A stretch of 64,000 nt of DNA from Arthrobacter sp. PAMC25564. Lineage in GTDB: Bacteria > Actinomycetota > Actinomycetes > Actinomycetales > Micrococcaceae. Shown here piece by piece: positions 62,025 through 64,000 of this stretch. The first letter of the stretch is position 1; every line of letters starts with the position of its first letter. The translations under genes and the position numbers were made by a program. The notes below the pieces were generated by a model that ran no database searches, had not been told where the DNA came from, and saw nothing but the letters and a program-made list of their open reading frames with translations. The stretch is taken from positions 3,162,001-3,226,000 of the forward strand of contig NZ_CP039290.1 in NCBI RefSeq assembly GCF_004798705.1, read 5' to 3'.

Positions 62025-63187
62025 CAGTTGCCTCCTGCTGCGGTTGCCGCACCAGTGCGGTGCGGGGTCGTATCGGATGAAGTTGTGCTGAGGGCCGCCG
62101 GGGCGGTGGCCGCCCCGGCGGTGGTGGCCGGGCGAAGGTGCAGCCGCAGGTCGCGGCCGAACAGTTGGACCGCTCCGCCCGACGCCGGATCCCAGTCCCA
62201 GAGCTGGGCGTCCGCGAGGGTAGTGATGCCGAGGTCGTCCAGGGCCGGGGTGCCGGCGCCGAGGAGCGTCGGCGCCAGGTAGATGATCAGTTCGTCCACC
62301 AGGCCGGCGGAGAGGAAGGCGCTCAGGATCCGGGAGCCGCCCTCGACCATGAGGTGCCTGACACCGGCGTCGAACAGTTGGTCCAGCGCCTCGCGGGGGT
62401 CCCGGGTCGCGAGGTGCAGGACGTTGCCGTCGTCGCCGTTGATCGCGGCACCCTGGGGGATTCCGCGGTACCCCATCACCGCCCGTAGCGGCTGCCTGCC
62501 GGCCGGTTCGCCGTCAGCGTTCCGCGCGGTGAGCCGCGGGTTGTCCACGATCACGGTCTGGGTCCCCACCAGGATGGCGTCGATGCGGCCGCGCAGGGCG
62601 TGGTTGTCGGCGAGGGATTCCGGGCTGGAAATCCACTGGCTGGTGCCGTCGCTGGCGGCGATCCGGCTGTCGAGGGTCTGCGCAATGTGCAGGGTTACGA
62701 AGGGCCGTCTGGCGTCTACGGCGTCGAACCAGCGGCGGTTCAGTTCCAGTGCGGGGGCCGCAGCCAGGCCGGAACGGACGCGGACGCCGGCGGCGCGCAG
62801 CGTTGCGGCGCCGCCGGCCGCGGGATCGTGGGGGTCGTCGATGGCGTAGATGACGTCGGCGATACCGGCGTCGATGATCGCCTGCGCACAGGGACCGGTG
62901 CGCCCGCAATGGTTGCAGGGCTCCAGGCTGACCACCATCGTGGTGCCACCGAGCTCAAGCCCGGCGGCTATCGCCTGGGCAATGGCGTCGGCTTCCGCAT
63001 GCGCCGTGCCCGCTCCCCGGTGGTAGCCGGTGACGAGCTGCTCCCCCTCGGGAGCCAGGATGACGGCGCCGACCAGCGGGTTCGCGCCCCGCGGGCCCTG
63101 GGCTGCTGCCGCCAGTGCCGCGTCCATCGCCGCCACTTCGGCGGGGGTAAACCCGGAGACTGCGGCGGAGGCTTCGCCTGATGCCAC
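62024..63187 (-). CDS. ribD: Bifunctional pyrimidine deaminase/reductase
   Basis: A 387-residue fusion. The N-terminal deaminase zinc site is in GTAHAEADAI and SLEPCNHCGRTGPC. The C-terminal reductase has TLHIAQTLDSRIAASDGTSQ, and HLMVEGGSRILSAFLSAGLV. A Thr/Ala-rich tail of about 35 residues ends the protein. It is the first gene after the FMN riboswitch. Confidence 0.95.
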   Translation of the reverse strand: MASGEASAAVSGFTPAEVAAMDAALAAAAQGPRGANPLVGAVILAPEGEQLVTGYHRGAGTAHAEADAIAQAIAAGLELGGTTMVVSLEPCNHCGRTGPCAQAIIDAGIADVIYAIDDPHDPAAGGAATLRAAGVRVRSGLAAAPALELNRRWFDAVDARRPFVTLHIAQTLDSRIAASDGTSQWISSPESLADNHALRGRIDAILVGTQTVIVDNPRLTARNADGEPAGRQPLRAVMGYRGIPQGAAINGDDGNVLHLATRDPREALDQLFDAGVRHLMVEGGSRILSAFLSAGLVDELIIYLAPTLLGAGTPALDDLGITTLADAQLWDWDPASGGAVQLFGRDLRLHLRPATTAGAATAPAALSTTSSDTTPHRTGAATAAGGN

Positions 63188-63280
63188 GATGTGTCGTTCC
63201 TTCCCTCAAAAAGCCGCGGGGCTCCGGGGGTATACGACAGCAAAATCATGCGGCGCCGGTAGGGCTCCGCAGTAACGGCC

Positions 63281-63430
63281 GTACGTGCTTCTCTCATCCA
63301 GACTTTAACTGTCGGTACCGGAATTCCACCGGTTCAACCGTCTGCCGGCATCCTTCCGGGGAAGGGACCGGCTCGCGGGTCGCGGACTGTAACCGCCGGT
63401 TCGGACTTACACCGACCCCGGAGCACGTAT
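63281..63430 (-). ncRNA. FMN riboswitch (RFN element)
   Basis: On the minus strand the closing stem ACGTGCT (63428-63422) pairs with AGCACGT (63289-63283). Between them the conserved RFN strings appear in order: CGGGGTCGGTG, AGTCCGAACCGGCGGTTACAG, GGTTGAACCGGTGGAATTCC, GGTACCGACAGTTAAAGTC and GGATGAGAGAAG. FMN binding lowers expression of the rib genes. It lies 94 bp upstream of ribD. Confidence 0.96.
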
Positions 63431-63529
63431 GTGTGTTGCTATTCTGACACAACTGTGCGGCAGCCCAGACTATTCCCGCGGCGTACATTACGACGCGCGT
63501 CACAGTTGGAGGCAAGTTGGTCCAAAACC

Positions 63530-64000
63530 TCAACGGCGGCCGACGGCCCGGAGCCGCTCAATGGCCGCCGCCGGATCATCGGCACCGTAGACGGCGGACC
63601 CTGCCACGAAGACGTTGGCACCGGCCTCCGCGGCACGCCAGATCGTGTCCTCGGTGATGCCGCCGTCGACCTGCAGCGCCACGTCAAGGCCGGAAGCGTC
63701 GATCGCCGCGCGGGCCCGGCGGATTTTGGGCAACGTGAGGTCCAGAAACTCCTGGCCGCCGAATCCCGGCTCCACCGTCATGATCAGCAGCAGATCCAGT
63801 TCGCCGAGCATGTCCAGGAACGGCTCCACGGCACTGCCCGGCCGGAGCGCCAGGCCCGCCTTGGCACCGCGGGCCCGCAATTCGCGGGCCAGCTTGATCG
63901 GCGCAATCGACGCCTCGGCGTGGAACGTCACCGAGGCCACGCCGGCGTCGGCGTAGGCGGGCGCCCAGCGGTCGGCATGTTCGATCATGAGGTGCGCATC
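63530..64000 (-). CDS. rpe: Ribulose-phosphate 3-epimerase (partial, runs off right edge)
   Basis: 157 codons of the C-terminal part are visible, open to the right edge (reads [12 protein letters not shown] at the edge). The motifs [13 protein letters not shown] and LQVDGGI with the catalytic aspartate are diagnostic. It interconverts ribulose 5-phosphate and xylulose 5-phosphate; ribulose 5-phosphate is also the RibB substrate. It lies 100 bp upstream of the riboswitch on the same strand. Confidence 0.94.
   Translation of the reverse strand, partial: DAHLMIEHADRWAPAYADAGVASVTFHAEASIAPIKLARELRARGAKAGLALRPGSAVEPFLDMLGELDLLLIMTVEPGFGGQEFLDLTLPKIRRARAAIDASGLDVALQVDGGITEDTIWRAAEAGANVFVAGSAVYGADDPAAAIERLRAVGRR

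Overview
The window reads as a high-GC actinobacterial chromosome, most likely Micrococcaceae of the Arthrobacter/Pseudarthrobacter type. The clues are strongly GC-biased codons, a mycothiol-type maleylpyruvate isomerase, a PdtaR-like ANTAR regulator, the split trp locus with a Trp-associated membrane protein and an HGxxPAAW protein, and several promoters whose -10 box lies 6-8 nt before the start codon (leaderless mRNAs). The genus is an inference; no rRNA is present.

The window has two halves that meet at a tRNA-Leu(CAA) gene (39685-39766). Left of it, 1-39.6 kb is an accessory catabolic region carrying decayed genes, IS remnants, an intact IS110-type transposase and an integrase fragment beside the tRNA. 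Right of it, 39.97-64 kb is housekeeping DNA.

Accessory half. (a) 1-7.6 kb: a partial GAF-type activator divergent from a cyclohexanone-monooxygenase-like Baeyer-Villiger monooxygenase (BVMO), a butanediol-dehydrogenase-like enzyme, a MarR regulator with a quinone oxidoreductase, two broken genes, then an isochorismatase-fold protein and an alpha/beta hydrolase. (b) 7.8-11.2 kb: a TetR remnant, an aryl-alcohol-type dehydrogenase with a small membrane protein, a TetR regulator and an NADPH/F420-type reductase with a striking promoter-operator. (c) 11.3-24.5 kb: a nearly complete aromatic route. On the minus strand lie an aromatic-acid MFS transporter, an aldehyde dehydrogenase and an alcohol dehydrogenase. 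On the plus strand lie a PaaX-family regulator, a salicylyl-CoA 5-hydroxylase-like flavoprotein, an ADP-forming acyl-CoA ligase, an aryl-AMP ligase, gentisate 1,2-dioxygenase, fumarylpyruvate hydrolase and maleylpyruvate isomerase. The inferred flow is salicyl alcohol, salicylaldehyde, salicylate, salicylyl-CoA, gentisyl-CoA, gentisate, maleylpyruvate, fumarylpyruvate, then fumarate plus pyruvate. (d) 25-37 kb: two DUF202 membrane proteins and a 9-kb minus-strand operon built round a 4-hydroxyacetophenone-monooxygenase-like BVMO, an esterase-like hydrolase, an SDR and an ABC importer. The importer ATPase-permease pair is present twice as an almost perfect 1671-bp direct repeat, with one binding protein between the copies. 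A divergent IclR regulator and an old-yellow-enzyme reductase follow.

Core half, transcribed mostly leftwards: rpe (off the right edge), an FMN riboswitch, ribD-ribE-ribB-ribA-ribH, hisE, hisG, hisF, then hisI-trpE-two small membrane proteins-trpC-trpB-trpA-lgt, gltB-gltD and pyk. pdtaR and a DinB-like gene (56404-57048) run the other way. I saw no rRNA, CRISPR array or replication origin.
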